Positions 1 through 6,815 of a stretch of DNA of 16,341 nt are shown piece by piece. The DNA lies in assembly GCA_964482585.1 (NCBI GenBank), contig CAYZYO010000051.1, forward strand, positions 1 through 16,341. Reading direction: 5' to 3'. The notes under the pieces are model-generated. The model ran no database searches, was not told the origin of the DNA, and saw nothing but the letters and a program-made list of their open reading frames with translations. The stretch is from CAYZYO01 sp964482585. Its GTDB lineage: Bacteria > Bacillota > Syntrophomonadia > Syntrophomonadales > Syntrophomonadaceae. The position numbers were made by a program, and so were the translations under genes. How positions within the stretch are numbered: the stretch's first letter is position 1; every line of letters begins with the position of its first letter.

Positions 1-1
1 A

Positions 2-148
2 GTCCACTTATCCAATATATACGCCCGGGAAGGTTTCCGCGACCGCTCACTTATATCACCCATTGCTGCAGGTGGTGTCTTCGGTTTTGGTGCCACGGGA
101 TATAAAATGGCAGTCTATGCTGCCTGCGAATTACTAAAAGATAATTAG
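2..148 (+). CDS. aroQ: 3-dehydroquinate dehydratase type II, C-terminal fragment (5' end outside window)
   Basis: AroQ removes water from 3-dehydroquinate to give 3-dehydroshikimate, the third step of the shikimate pathway, in the cytoplasm. Only the last 48 residues are present; the gene enters from the left edge in the frame starting at base 2 and ends at TAG 146-148. The piece reads VHLSNIYAREGFRDRS and then a Gly-rich stretch, GGVFGFGATGYKMAV. This matches the type II dehydroquinase C-terminal signature (E-V-H-x-S-N-x-x-x-R-E-x-F-R), which carries the catalytic His and a substrate-contacting Arg, followed by the final helix. The neighbouring aminopeptidase P and efp genes match the B. subtilis yqhS-yqhT-efp order. 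Family assignment is firm despite the truncation; nothing can be said about the N-terminus or the promoter. Confidence 0.88.
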   Translation, partial: VHLSNIYAREGFRDRSLISPIAAGGVFGFGATGYKMAVYAACELLKDN

Positions 149-224
149 CCAGATGATCCGGGTTATTCTGGTATAGACCTGTAATCAGCCATTAAGTTGC
201 TGTTCTTAGGGAGAAGATTTAATA

Positions 225-254
225 AACCACAGATATACACAGATGAACACAGAT
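225..254. repeat. Tandem 10-base repeat, three units ending in ACAGAT
   Basis: Three adjacent decamers AACCACAGAT, ATACACAGAT and GAACACAGAT differ only in the first positions. Similar (CA)CAGATGAACACAGAT strings recur as dispersed intergenic repeats in many environmental bacterial genomes, from general recollection and not from a search. No coding role is visible. Confidence 0.6.
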
Positions 255-439
255 GTTGTTCAGGTTTTAATGTTGGGGTATTAAATCGTGGGTGCAGATA
301 ATAGGGATTTCCATTGGAGGTAGTCTTCATTGGAGTTGCTTGGGATATAAAATCCAAAAAGCACCAGAAAAATCAGTGTTTTAACAGTAGTTGAGCGGTG
401 GTTTAATTTTCCTTGTAGCCAAACGTAGCCGGTAGTACC

Positions 440-475
440 CGGATTCTCGGCAGAGGCGACTTCAGTCGCCGGCTT
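440..475. repeat. Dispersed hairpin repeat, copy 1
   Basis: The core GGCGAC (455-460), TTCA loop (461-464) and GTCGCC (465-470) form a perfect 6-bp GC-rich stem with a tetraloop. The flank GATTCTCGGCAGA on the left and GGCTTAACTA on the right align with the copies at 1595-1630 and 8711-8755. There is no T-run after the stem, so it is not a standard terminator. Confidence 0.75.
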
Positions 476-523
476 AACTATAGTGTTTAACTAGCTATCT
501 TTAAAAGTGAGGAGTGATCCAAT

Positions 524-1585
524 ATTAATAATCGTATTAAAAGAGTGCTGGAATTATTAAAAGAACATGAAGTGGATGCGCTGCTGGTAAGTAAACCTGA
601 AAATATTCGTTACCTGTCAGGATTCACAGGTGGACGGGATGCCAGACTATTAGTATTGGAAAATGAAAAATATATATTTACCGATTCCAGGTATTCTGAA
701 CAGGTTGCCAGGGAGTGTAATGGTTGGAAGCTGATTGAAGAAAAGCCTCCTGGTTTTGAAAAATTAATAGAAATGAGTGGCAGGTGCAAGAAAATAGGGA
801 CAGAGAGCCATGATATAACTTATCAGTTCTATCTAGAAATGGAAAAATCCCTGGGTGCTGAAATAATTCCTCTGCCTAATATAATAGAGAGTTTACGAAT
901 AATAAAGGATGAAAGCGAACTTAAATTATTACGGGAGACTGCTCGTATTAGTGATGAGGTCTTTAAGGAAACCTGTAATAGTATAAAACCGGGGCTGGCG
1001 GAAAGACAGATTGCTATTCATATAGTTAACCTGCTAAAAGAAAAAGGCTGTGAAAAAGAATCATTTGATACTATTGTAGTATCTGGCGAAAATGCATCAT
1101 TACCTCATGGTAAACCAGGAGAAAAAGAGCTTAATACTGGTGATATGGTAACTATGGATTTTGGAGGTTTTTTCAAGGGCTATGCCGGAGATATGACCCG
1201 GACTATTGTTATAGGAAAAGCACCGGAAAGGCTTAAATATAATTACCTGGCCGTATTAGAAGCTCAGAAGCTGGGGGTTTCGCTGGTTAAGGCCGGGGAA
1301 AGCTGCCGGGATATTGACCAAAAGATACGCGTTTGCCTGAGTAAGTATAATCTGGAAAACTATTTCATACATAGCACCGGGCATGGTGTAGGTTTAGAAA
1401 TACATGAACAGCCTTCAGTATCTTCGCGAAGTGAGGTTGAACTGCAGGAAAACATGGTAATAACAATTGAACCGGGGATCTATATTCCTGGTTGGGGAGG
1501 AATAAGAATAGAAGACACGGTAATAGTAAAAGAGAAGGGTTGTGAAGTAATAACCCATTCAGATAAAAACCTGCTGATAATCTAA
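524..1585 (+). CDS. pepP: Aminopeptidase P family (M24B) metallopeptidase
   Basis: Cytoplasmic dinuclear-metal peptidase predicted to cleave Xaa-Pro bonds in peptides. It has an N-terminal creatinase-like domain (from PENIRYLSGFTGG) and a C-terminal pita-bread catalytic domain. Counting from GTG 545, all five metal ligands are visible: D205 (MDFGG), D216 (AGDMTRT), H280 (TGHGVGLEIHE), E309 (IEPGIY) and E323 (RIEDT). I place the start at ATT 524, seven codons upstream of GTG 545: AGGAG at 510-514 lies nine bases before it, the added residues N-N-R-I-K-R fit the usual family N-terminus, and GTG 545 has no ribosome-binding site. A TGA at 515 blocks further extension. The result is 353 residues, normal for the family. 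Its position between aroQ and efp matches B. subtilis yqhT. Exact substrate preference (Xaa-Pro aminopeptidase versus dipeptidase) is inferred from family only. Confidence 0.9.
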   Translation: MNNRIKRVLELLKEHEVDALLVSKPENIRYLSGFTGGRDARLLVLENEKYIFTDSRYSEQVARECNGWKLIEEKPPGFEKLIEMSGRCKKIGTESHDITYQFYLEMEKSLGAEIIPLPNIIESLRIIKDESELKLLRETARISDEVFKETCNSIKPGLAERQIAIHIVNLLKEKGCEKESFDTIVVSGENASLPHGKPGEKELNTGDMVTMDFGGFFKGYAGDMTRTIVIGKAPERLKYNYLAVLEAQKLGVSLVKAGESCRDIDQKIRVCLSKYNLENYFIHSTGHGVGLEIHEQPSVSSRSEVELQENMVITIEPGIYIPGWGGIRIEDTVIVKEKGCEVITHSDKNLLII

Positions 1586-1594
1586 GTTAGCCAG

Positions 1595-1630
1595 TTAGAA
1601 CTCTCGTAGAGGCGACTTCAGTCGCCCGCA
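1595..1630. repeat. Dispersed hairpin repeat, copy 2
   Basis: TTAGAACTCTCGTAGA is followed by GGCGAC-TTCA-GTCGCC (1611-1626), identical in core to copy 1. The repeat starts ten bases after the aminopeptidase P stop codon, so its hairpin would sit in the 3' end of that transcript. A possible partner motif, GGGTTTTGCCAGAAT, lies further on near 1680-1694. Confidence 0.75.
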
Positions 1631-1706
1631 AATACTGTTATTATCTGGCCAGAAACTAGAGTTGGCGATACAAAAATTAGGGTTTTGCCAGAATCATTTT
1701 TAAATT

Positions 1707-1736
1707 TTGCATTCAAATAAAACCTTTTATTATAAT
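1707..1736 (+). promoter_or_regulatory. Sigma-A-type promoter for efp
   Basis: TTGCAT (1707-1712), an 18-base spacer and a perfect TATAAT (1731-1736) predict transcription starting near 1743, about 30 bases before the efp start. An in-frame TTG at 1707 is part of this -35 box, which argues against using it as the start codon. Confidence 0.7.
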
Positions 1737-1772
1737 ATTAGGAGAGTTGTAATTTTTAATTGGAGGGATAAG

Positions 1773-2330
1773 ATGATTTCTGTTAATGATTTTAAAACCG
1801 GGGTAACAATTGAATTAGATGGACAGGCTTACCAGGTAGTTGAATTTCAACATGTAAAACCGGGTAAAGGTGCTGCCTTTGTACGTGCTAAACTAAGGAA
1901 TGTAAAATCAGGTGGCAGTGTTGAAAAAACATTCCGGGGTGGAGAGAAGGTTCACCGGGCCCATTTAGATAGAAGGGAAATGCAGTATTTATACAATGAT
2001 GGGGACAACTATGTTTTTATGGATAATGAAAACTATGATCAGATTGCTATAACTCCAGAGGCTATAGGAGATGGGGTTAAATGGCTGCTGGAAAATATGA
2101 ATATTCAGGTTCTGTTTTTCCAGGACAATATCATCGGGATAGAACTACCTAATTTTGTCGAACTGCAGGTTGTTGATACTGAACCCGGGGTGAAAGGTGA
2201 TACAGCCACCGGGGCGAGTAAAAATGCTACTCTGGAAACCGGGGCAGTAGTTCAAGTACCTTTATTTGTAAATACAGGTGATAAGCTGAGAATAGATATT
2301 CGTACCGGGGAGTATATGGAGAGGGTATAA
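1773..2330 (+). CDS. efp: Translation elongation factor P
   Basis: EF-P binds ribosomes stalled on consecutive prolines and stimulates peptide bond formation. The 185-residue protein has the normal length and three beta-barrel domains: a KOW-like N-terminal domain with the tip loop VKPGKGAAFV, a central domain and a C-terminal OB domain ending in TGEYMERV. The tip lysine is K32, the same position as the modified lysine of B. subtilis EF-P. The chosen ATG at 1773 has GGAGGG (1762-1767) five bases upstream; an in-frame TTG 22 codons earlier lies in the promoter and is rejected. No enzyme for modifying the lysine is encoded in this window. The gene appears monocistronic, with its own promoter. 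Confidence 0.97.
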   Translation: MISVNDFKTGVTIELDGQAYQVVEFQHVKPGKGAAFVRAKLRNVKSGGSVEKTFRGGEKVHRAHLDRREMQYLYNDGDNYVFMDNENYDQIAITPEAIGDGVKWLLENMNIQVLFFQDNIIGIELPNFVELQVVDTEPGVKGDTATGASKNATLETGAVVQVPLFVNTGDKLRIDIRTGEYMERV

Positions 2331-2392
2331 TTTTTTGCAAGCAATGATAAAATGAATAAGCTGGCTAAAAACGATTAGCTTTACAAAATAAT

Positions 2393-2410
2393 CTAAAATC
2401 ATTTTAGTTT
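2393..2410 (+). terminator. Possible weak terminator after efp
   Basis: CTAAAA (2393-2398), loop TCA and TTTTAG (2402-2407) form a 6-bp AT-rich stem followed by TTTATTT. It lies 60 bases after the efp stop. The stem is weak, so termination here is uncertain. Confidence 0.3.
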
Positions 2411-2414
2411 ATTT

Positions 2415-2475
2415 CCTCCTTTTAATACAAATACTAAACGTGAGTTAATTCACTCATAAAATAAAAATAAGGAGG
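2415..2475 (+). promoter_or_regulatory. Leader with sequence complementary to the ribosome-binding site of the zinc-ribbon gene
   Basis: CCTCCTT (2415-2421) is exactly complementary to the ribosome-binding site AAGGAGG (2469-2475). Between them lies the near-palindrome GTGAgTTAAtTCAC (2440-2453). If transcription starts upstream, a long stem could hide the ribosome-binding site; alternatively the palindrome is an operator. No clear promoter was seen. Confidence 0.3.
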
Positions 2476-2482
2476 TTTTTTT

Positions 2483-2929
2483 TTGAAGGATATCGCGGAA
2501 AAGGTTAGTTATCTGCAGGGCTTAAGTGAGGGACTGAATGTTAGTGACGGAAGCCCACAGGGGAAAATAATAGCCGGAATGCTAGGAATCCTTGATGATA
2601 TTAATAATGAAATAATAAATATTAAGAATAATTTAGAGAATTTTAAAGAGTATGTTGATAGCATTGATGATGATCTATTTGACCTGGAAGAAAATTTTAA
2701 TAAAGAGGATGCCGAATTTGATTATATTGAAGTTTCATGCTCAAATTGCGGCGAAAAACTATATTTTAATTCTGATGTTATGGATGATGATGATGTTATT
2801 GAAATAATCTGTCCTAACTGTGATGAAGTAGTATTTATTAATGATGGCTCATTTGATTTTCAACCAGCCTATATAGGTGATCAAGATAACGACCATAATT
2901 ATGAATTAGAAAATACTCAACCATCATAA
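2483..2929 (+). CDS. Conserved clostridial protein with C-terminal zinc ribbon (CD1247-type N-terminus)
   Basis: Function unknown. The 148-residue acidic protein starts with a conserved-looking segment (KVSYLQGLSEGLNV, then GKIIAGMLGILDDI), continues into a predicted helical or coiled-coil region to about residue 70, and ends with a four-cysteine zinc ribbon (C86-x2-C89 and C110-x2-C113). The last 30 residues are polar and probably disordered. I recognise the N-terminus as the type annotated in clostridia after C. difficile CD1247; this is from memory and only moderately sure. TTG 2483 is preceded by a perfect AAGGAGG (2469-2475) seven bases upstream. The gene sits between efp and spoIIIAA but is cut off from spoIIIA by a strong terminator, so it is probably its own transcription unit. 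A DNA-, RNA- or protein-binding role is only a guess. Confidence 0.82.
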   Translation: MKDIAEKVSYLQGLSEGLNVSDGSPQGKIIAGMLGILDDINNEIINIKNNLENFKEYVDSIDDDLFDLEENFNKEDAEFDYIEVSCSNCGEKLYFNSDVMDDDDVIEIICPNCDEVVFINDGSFDFQPAYIGDQDNDHNYELENTQPS

Positions 2930-2957
2930 ACCAGTAATAATATCTAGCAAAACCCGG

Positions 2958-3009
2958 GAGGCTGTTCGTCTATGTCTGAAATGGACATAGACGGAACAGC
3001 CTCTTTTTT
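2958..3009 (+). terminator. Strong intrinsic terminator after the zinc-ribbon gene
   Basis: A 19-bp stem pairs 2958-2976 (GAGGCTGTTC...) with 2984-3003 (...GAACAGCCTC), with one bulged G on the right arm and a 7-base loop (2977-2983), then six Ts (3004-3009). It separates this gene from the sporulation operon. Confidence 0.93.
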
Positions 3010-3253
3010 ATTTATGCCCTCTTTAGCCAATTTCTGTGCAGCTCAACTTTATAGTCGTTCCTGGCAGGGGCAAAACACTCACCGGGAATAATACTACAGT
3101 ACCAAAAGGGACGCTGCGGGGGGGAGGTTTAATCACTTAATAGGTTTACCCTAAAGTAACCAATGGTTAAGGATAAAAATCCACCCTTTATTAAATAAAA
3201 TGGAATATTTTACTTACCAGTCCAATATTTATTATAAGCAAGGTGGTGTTAAG

Positions 3254-4210
3254 ATGGTTGTTTTTGAAGACCATTCAATAAAAAATAAAATTATTTCTTA
3301 CTTATCACCAGCCATAAAAGATATGCTGGCAGGTCTGACCGATGAACATTTATTAAGATTAGAAGAAATCAGATTACGTTCCAACCAGCCAATATTACTG
3401 AAAATTGGTGATAAAGACTATTCTGTCGACATTAAGGGATGTTTTATTGAAAATCTGGAAAAAGGCTACCGGGTTAAAGATGAAGATATATACAGGACTA
3501 TAGCATCTATTAGCGATAATTCTCTTTATGCATTTGAAGAAGAAATAAAAAGAGGGTTTATAACTATACCCGGGGGAAACCGGGTAGGACTAGCCGGACA
3601 GATAGTAATGAAGGGTAATGATATTAAGACGATAAAAGATTTTTCCAGTATCTGTTTTAGAGTGGCCAGGGAAATAAAAAATTGTGCTCAACCATTGATA
3701 CCATATATATGCTTACCATCAAGTAGTATGGTAATGAATACCCTGATAATATCACCTCCCCGCTGTGGGAAAACCACTGTTTTAAGGGATATAGCCAGGA
3801 TCCTTTCTTCCGGGAGCGACCTATTTCCGCCCCGGAACGTAGTTGTGGTAGATGAACGTTCAGAATTGGCAGGAAGTTACCGGGGGGTTCCCCAGTTAAA
3901 TGTCGGACCCCGAACAGATGTGCTTGATGCCTGTCCCAAAGCCCAGGGGATGGTCATGGCTGTACGTTCACTCTCTCCCCAGGTAATAATAGCTGATGAG
4001 ATTGGAAGACGGGGAGATGTTGATGCCATTCAAGAATGTGTTAACGCAGGTGTATCCGTAATAACCAGTATTCATGCCGGGAATTTAGATGAAGTAAATA
4101 AAAGACCGGTTATTAAAGACCTGTTAACCCTGGGTGCGTTTAAAGTTGGCGTAGTTTTATCCAGGCGTAATGGTCCGGGCACTTTAGAAGAAATAATCAG
4201 GTGGGATTAA
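3254..4210 (+). CDS. spoIIIAA: Stage III sporulation protein AA, ATPase
   Basis: Predicted secretion-type ATPase of the SpoIIIA-SpoIIQ channel, acting on the mother-cell face of the outer forespore membrane. The 318-residue protein has a family N-terminal region (RLEEIRLRSNQPILL) and an ATPase core. The Walker A loop is ISPPRCGKTT with the nucleotide-binding lysine at K173. This is followed by VVVDERSELAGSY, by VIIADEIGRRGDVDAIQ (Walker B-like) and by SIHAGNLDE (His box). ATG 3254 is chosen over an in-frame ATG 18 codons upstream because AGGTGGTG (3241-3248) lies five bases before it. The sigma-E promoter expected for this operon is not obvious. The best candidate is GGATAAA (3171-3177) and AATAAAAT (3194-3201) with 16 bases between them, a weak match. 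The stop lies two bases before spoIIIAB. Confidence 0.95.
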   Translation: MVVFEDHSIKNKIISYLSPAIKDMLAGLTDEHLLRLEEIRLRSNQPILLKIGDKDYSVDIKGCFIENLEKGYRVKDEDIYRTIASISDNSLYAFEEEIKRGFITIPGGNRVGLAGQIVMKGNDIKTIKDFSSICFRVAREIKNCAQPLIPYICLPSSSMVMNTLIISPPRCGKTTVLRDIARILSSGSDLFPPRNVVVVDERSELAGSYRGVPQLNVGPRTDVLDACPKAQGMVMAVRSLSPQVIIADEIGRRGDVDAIQECVNAGVSVITSIHAGNLDEVNKRPVIKDLLTLGAFKVGVVLSRRNGPGTLEEIIRWD

Positions 4211-4212
4211 AG

Positions 4213-4734
4213 ATGCTGTTAAAAACTCTGGGTATAACACTAATAATTGCCGGGTGCGGCAGTTGGGGCTTACTGGGTGCTAGACGTATTGATAAAAGAG
4301 TAGCCCAAATTAAGGATTTAAGAATGGCGCTTGGGTTTCTGGAAAAGGAAATTACTTATATTCATACACCGCTATCCAGGGCATTGGAAAGAACCGCCCG
4401 GTTCTGTGGAACACCAGTCTCGTGCTTATTCACAGAAAGCTCTAAAGGATTGGAAGCCAGAGAAGGAATTACAGCTGGTGAGGCTTGGATGAAAGGATTG
4501 CAGGCGCTTAAAAATAATGCGGAATTAAAAGCAGCGGATCTCGATATATTAAGTACTGCGGCATTACAGTTGGGAATGTCAGATGTAGGAGAACAAAAAA
4601 AATTTTTTTCCTTAATACAGGAAGAACTGCAAATACAGGAAGAAAAAGCCTTACAGGAAGTGGAATCGGGACGCAAGCTCTGGGCATATGGGGGTTTTAT
4701 AGTTGGAGCCATGATAGTCCTATTACTCCTGTAG
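4213..4734 (+). CDS. spoIIIAB: Stage III sporulation protein AB
   Basis: Membrane component of the SpoIIIA complex, distantly related to type II secretion GspF-like platform proteins. At 173 residues it matches the family length. A hydrophobic N-terminal segment (about residues 6-22) and a C-terminal segment (GGFIVGAMIVLLLL) flank a helical cytoplasmic domain containing LGFLEKEITYIHTPLSRAL, a typical family motif. I chose ATG 4213, which has AGGTGGGA (4199-4206) six bases upstream, over GTG 4201, which would overlap spoIIIAA. The close coupling to spoIIIAA suggests coordinated synthesis of motor and platform. Confidence 0.93.
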   Translation: MLLKTLGITLIIAGCGSWGLLGARRIDKRVAQIKDLRMALGFLEKEITYIHTPLSRALERTARFCGTPVSCLFTESSKGLEAREGITAGEAWMKGLQALKNNAELKAADLDILSTAALQLGMSDVGEQKKFFSLIQEELQIQEEKALQEVESGRKLWAYGGFIVGAMIVLLLL

Positions 4735-4771
4735 TTATTGATGAAATCAAATATATTATGGGAGGGTTTAT

Positions 4772-4966
4772 ATGGATGTTGAAATCATTTTTCGTATAGC
4801 CGGGATTGGTATACTTATTTCTGTTTTATCCATTGTTCTCAAACAGGCGAATAAAGAAGAACAGGCTGAAATGCTAACCTTAGCCGGGGTAGTAGTGGTT
4901 TTGATAATAGTAGTACAGTTAATGAGCCAACTTTTTACTGTAGTAAGATCAGTTTTTAATTTATAA
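4772..4966 (+). CDS. spoIIIAC: Stage III sporulation protein AC
   Basis: Small 64-residue membrane protein of the SpoIIIA complex with two hydrophobic helices (about residues 5-23 and 36-56) joined by a charged loop, KQANKEEQAEM, typical of SpoIIIAC. GGAGGG (4761-4766) lies five bases before the ATG. Length and position between AB and AD agree with the family. Its exact role is not established; it is thought to form part of the membrane platform. Confidence 0.92.
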   Translation: MDVEIIFRIAGIGILISVLSIVLKQANKEEQAEMLTLAGVVVVLIIVVQLMSQLFTVVRSVFNL

Positions 4967-5042
4967 ATAAAAAGAGAGGTAAGGTGTACAAGTTATTCTT
5001 AAGGTTTATATCTTATAAGGCTTTTGAGTAAGGGGATAGATA

Positions 5043-5435
5043 TTGGTGGAAATAGCTCAGATAGTGGGATTAGCTCTATTAACTACTATACTACTCATGA
5101 TTCTCAGGCAGGAAAAACCGGTTATGGCAGTTATTTTAAGCATAGTATTCAGCATTACCATTTTTATCTTAATGATGAGTAAAATGGCTTCAATTATTAG
5201 TGTTATGCAGGAATTAACTAACCGGGTAGAAATTAACTATTTTTTCCTGGCAACGGTATTAAAAATACTTGGGGTAGCCTATTTAGGCGAATTTGCAGCG
5301 GCAATATGTCAGGATGCCGGGGAACAGGCAGTGGCCAGGAAAGTAGAATTTGCCTCTAAGATAATTATTGCAGTTATGGCACTGCCTATTATGATAGCTA
5401 TCCTGGAAACCCTGATAGACTTGATGCCGGGATGA
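5043..5435 (+). CDS. spoIIIAD: Stage III sporulation protein AD
   Basis: 130-residue polytopic membrane protein of the SpoIIIA complex. The N-terminus MVEIAQIVGLALLTTILLMI and the internal segment NYFFLATVLKILGVAYLGEF followed by A-A-x-C-x-D-A-G-E are typical of SpoIIIAD. About four hydrophobic helices are visible. The start is TTG 5043 (GTG 5046 is an equal alternative); AAGGGGA at 5030-5036 serves either. A TAG at 5037 blocks upstream extension. The 76-base gap after spoIIIAC is long for this operon and contains a 15-codon mini-ORF. Confidence 0.93.
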   Translation: MVEIAQIVGLALLTTILLMILRQEKPVMAVILSIVFSITIFILMMSKMASIISVMQELTNRVEINYFFLATVLKILGVAYLGEFAAAICQDAGEQAVARKVEFASKIIIAVMALPIMIAILETLIDLMPG

Positions 5436-5439
5436 CCGG

Positions 5440-5465
5440 TAGAGTTTTAAGTATTAGAAACTCTA
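5440..5465 (+). promoter_or_regulatory. Intercistronic hairpin between spoIIIAD and spoIIIAE
   Basis: TAGAGTTT (5440-5447) and AAACTCTA (5458-5465) form a perfect 8-bp stem with a 10-base loop. It fills most of the gap and ends five bases before the spoIIIAE ribosome-binding site AAGGGAG (5470-5476). It has no T-run, so a role in mRNA stability or translation is more likely than termination. Confidence 0.45.
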
Positions 5466-5485
5466 CTTTAAGGGAGTGGGAGTAG

Positions 5486-6742
5486 TTGAGTGAAAAATAT
5501 TATAGAAAAATTCAGAATAACTCCCTTTTACCGGTTGAATCTTATGATATTAAAACAGATATCTTTATAAAAATAAAATTATTTCTAATTATTTTAGGGT
5601 TATGGATGTTCTTTATTCCATTTCCAATTATGGCTCAAGAAACGGATATTAAGCCTGGTTCTATAATGCAGGATACAATAACCGATTTAGATCTGGGTGT
5701 TCTGGAAGAATATAAGAGTAATATTGATAGTGAAATAAACAGCTATATGGAGCATAAAACAGTTAAAGATTGGTTAATAGATTTTGTTAATGGAGATTGG
5801 AGTTTTGACTTTAAAGAAGTAGGAACCAATGTTATTAAGTTTTTTTTTAAAGAAATTATGGTTAATTCCAGTCTTCTTGGCAAATTATTAATTTTATCAG
5901 TAATAGCAGCCTTAATTATTAACCTGCAAAGTGCATTTTCAACCGGGATTGCCCAGATTTCATACATGGCTTGTTTCCTGGCTCTTTGTGCTATAGCATT
6001 AGGTTCATTTAAGATTGTTCTCGGAATAGGGCAAGATACTGTTAATAATATGGTTGCTTTTATGGTAGGAATGCTTCCTCAAATGCTGGTTCTAACAGCT
6101 GGCTTGGGTAATGTAAATGCTTCGGTAATGCTTTTTCCTATACTTATGACAGCTGCAACTGCCTTTGCCAATGCTATTAAATCAATTGTATTTCCTTTAA
6201 TTATAATGTCAGCCATACTCAATTTGGTAAACCACATGTCAGAGAGTATAAAGGTGGAAAGGATGGCCCAGTTTTTCGGGAAAATGGCTCAAATTTCCCT
6301 GGGTTTTTTCTTATGCTTATTTGTAGGTATCGTAACCTTAAGAGCGTTATATGCATCAGTATTAGACCAGGTTGCTTTACGGACCACAAAGTTTATCACC
6401 GATACTGCTTTACCCGTAGTTGGGAAAATGGTCTCCGATACCATAGAAGTAGCTGCTGGATATGTAGTAATGATTAAACAAGCCTTAGGTATTTTTGGAG
6501 TGCTGATTATTCTGGGGATAATTCTTTTTCCCCTGCTAAAAATTGCAGCCCTGGCTATAATTTACAAAATTGCCGCAGCGGTTATTGAACCATTAGGAGA
6601 TTCAAAGACGGCAGCCTTTCTGGAAATAATGAGTACTCATCTGCTTTTAATGTTGGCTGCAGTAGCATCGGTTGGATTGATGTTTTTTATCATGATAGCA
6701 ATTGTTGCTGGTATGTCCAATCATTTAGGAATGCTGCGTTAA
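5486..6742 (+). CDS. spoIIIAE: Stage III sporulation protein AE
   Basis: Largest membrane subunit of the SpoIIIA complex; 418 residues. An N-terminal hydrophobic signal-like segment (IKLFLIILGLWMFFIPFPIMA, about residues 30-50) is followed by an extracytoplasmic region of roughly 70 residues. The C-terminal two thirds is polytopic, with about seven hydrophobic segments and family-type strings such as NMVAFMVGMLPQMLVLTAGLG and ALAIIYKIAAAVIEPLGDSK. It starts at TTG 5486 with AAGGGAG nine bases upstream. The roughly 29 polar residues before the signal segment make the N-terminus somewhat longer than I would expect, and a later start cannot be excluded. A 111-base gap follows before spoIIIAF. 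Confidence 0.94.
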   Translation: MSEKYYRKIQNNSLLPVESYDIKTDIFIKIKLFLIILGLWMFFIPFPIMAQETDIKPGSIMQDTITDLDLGVLEEYKSNIDSEINSYMEHKTVKDWLIDFVNGDWSFDFKEVGTNVIKFFFKEIMVNSSLLGKLLILSVIAALIINLQSAFSTGIAQISYMACFLALCAIALGSFKIVLGIGQDTVNNMVAFMVGMLPQMLVLTAGLGNVNASVMLFPILMTAATAFANAIKSIVFPLIIMSAILNLVNHMSESIKVERMAQFFGKMAQISLGFFLCLFVGIVTLRALYASVLDQVALRTTKFITDTALPVVGKMVSDTIEVAAGYVVMIKQALGIFGVLIILGIILFPLLKIAALAIIYKIAAAVIEPLGDSKTAAFLEIMSTHLLLMLAAVASVGLMFFIMIAIVAGMSNHLGMLR

Positions 6743-6815
6743 AAGATATGGAGTCTACATTTCAAAAATGAATAGACCAGCCATTAATTAATTCTAAGGA
6801 AATCAAAAAATTTAA

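Larger units (their letters stand above)
149..523. other. 375-base gap between aroQ and aminopeptidase P, repeat-bearing
   Basis: No convincing gene is present on either strand. The gap holds a tandem 10-base repeat (225-254) and one copy of the GGCGAC-TTCA-GTCGCC hairpin repeat (440-475). There is a short direct repeat GTAGCC...GTAGCC near 415-430 and a doubled TTAACTA near 474-493. AGGAG at 510-514 is the ribosome-binding site of the next gene. I could not identify a good terminator for aroQ or a convincing sigma-A promoter for the downstream gene. The gap looks like accumulated repeat debris. Confidence 0.6.

Noticed and set aside
225..254. CRISPR array
   Set aside because: Units are 10 bases and directly adjacent, with no spacers and no cas genes; nothing else in the window has repeat-spacer structure.
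163..357. Minus-strand 64-residue frame in the aroQ-aminopeptidase P gap
   Set aside because: No ribosome-binding site, low-complexity composition, and it runs through the ACAGAT tandem repeat.
3014..3091. 25-codon frame after the strong terminator (starts MPSLANF)
   Set aside because: No ribosome-binding site, immediately downstream of a terminator, and no similarity I recognise.
4362..4712. Minus-strand 116-residue frame opposite spoIIIAB
   Set aside because: Shadow of a well-supported gene; no family features. Other antisense frames (5743-5967, 7416-7616, 9821-10072, 10107-10289, 10987-11265, 12051-12239, 13882-14103, 15413-15601) were dismissed likewise.
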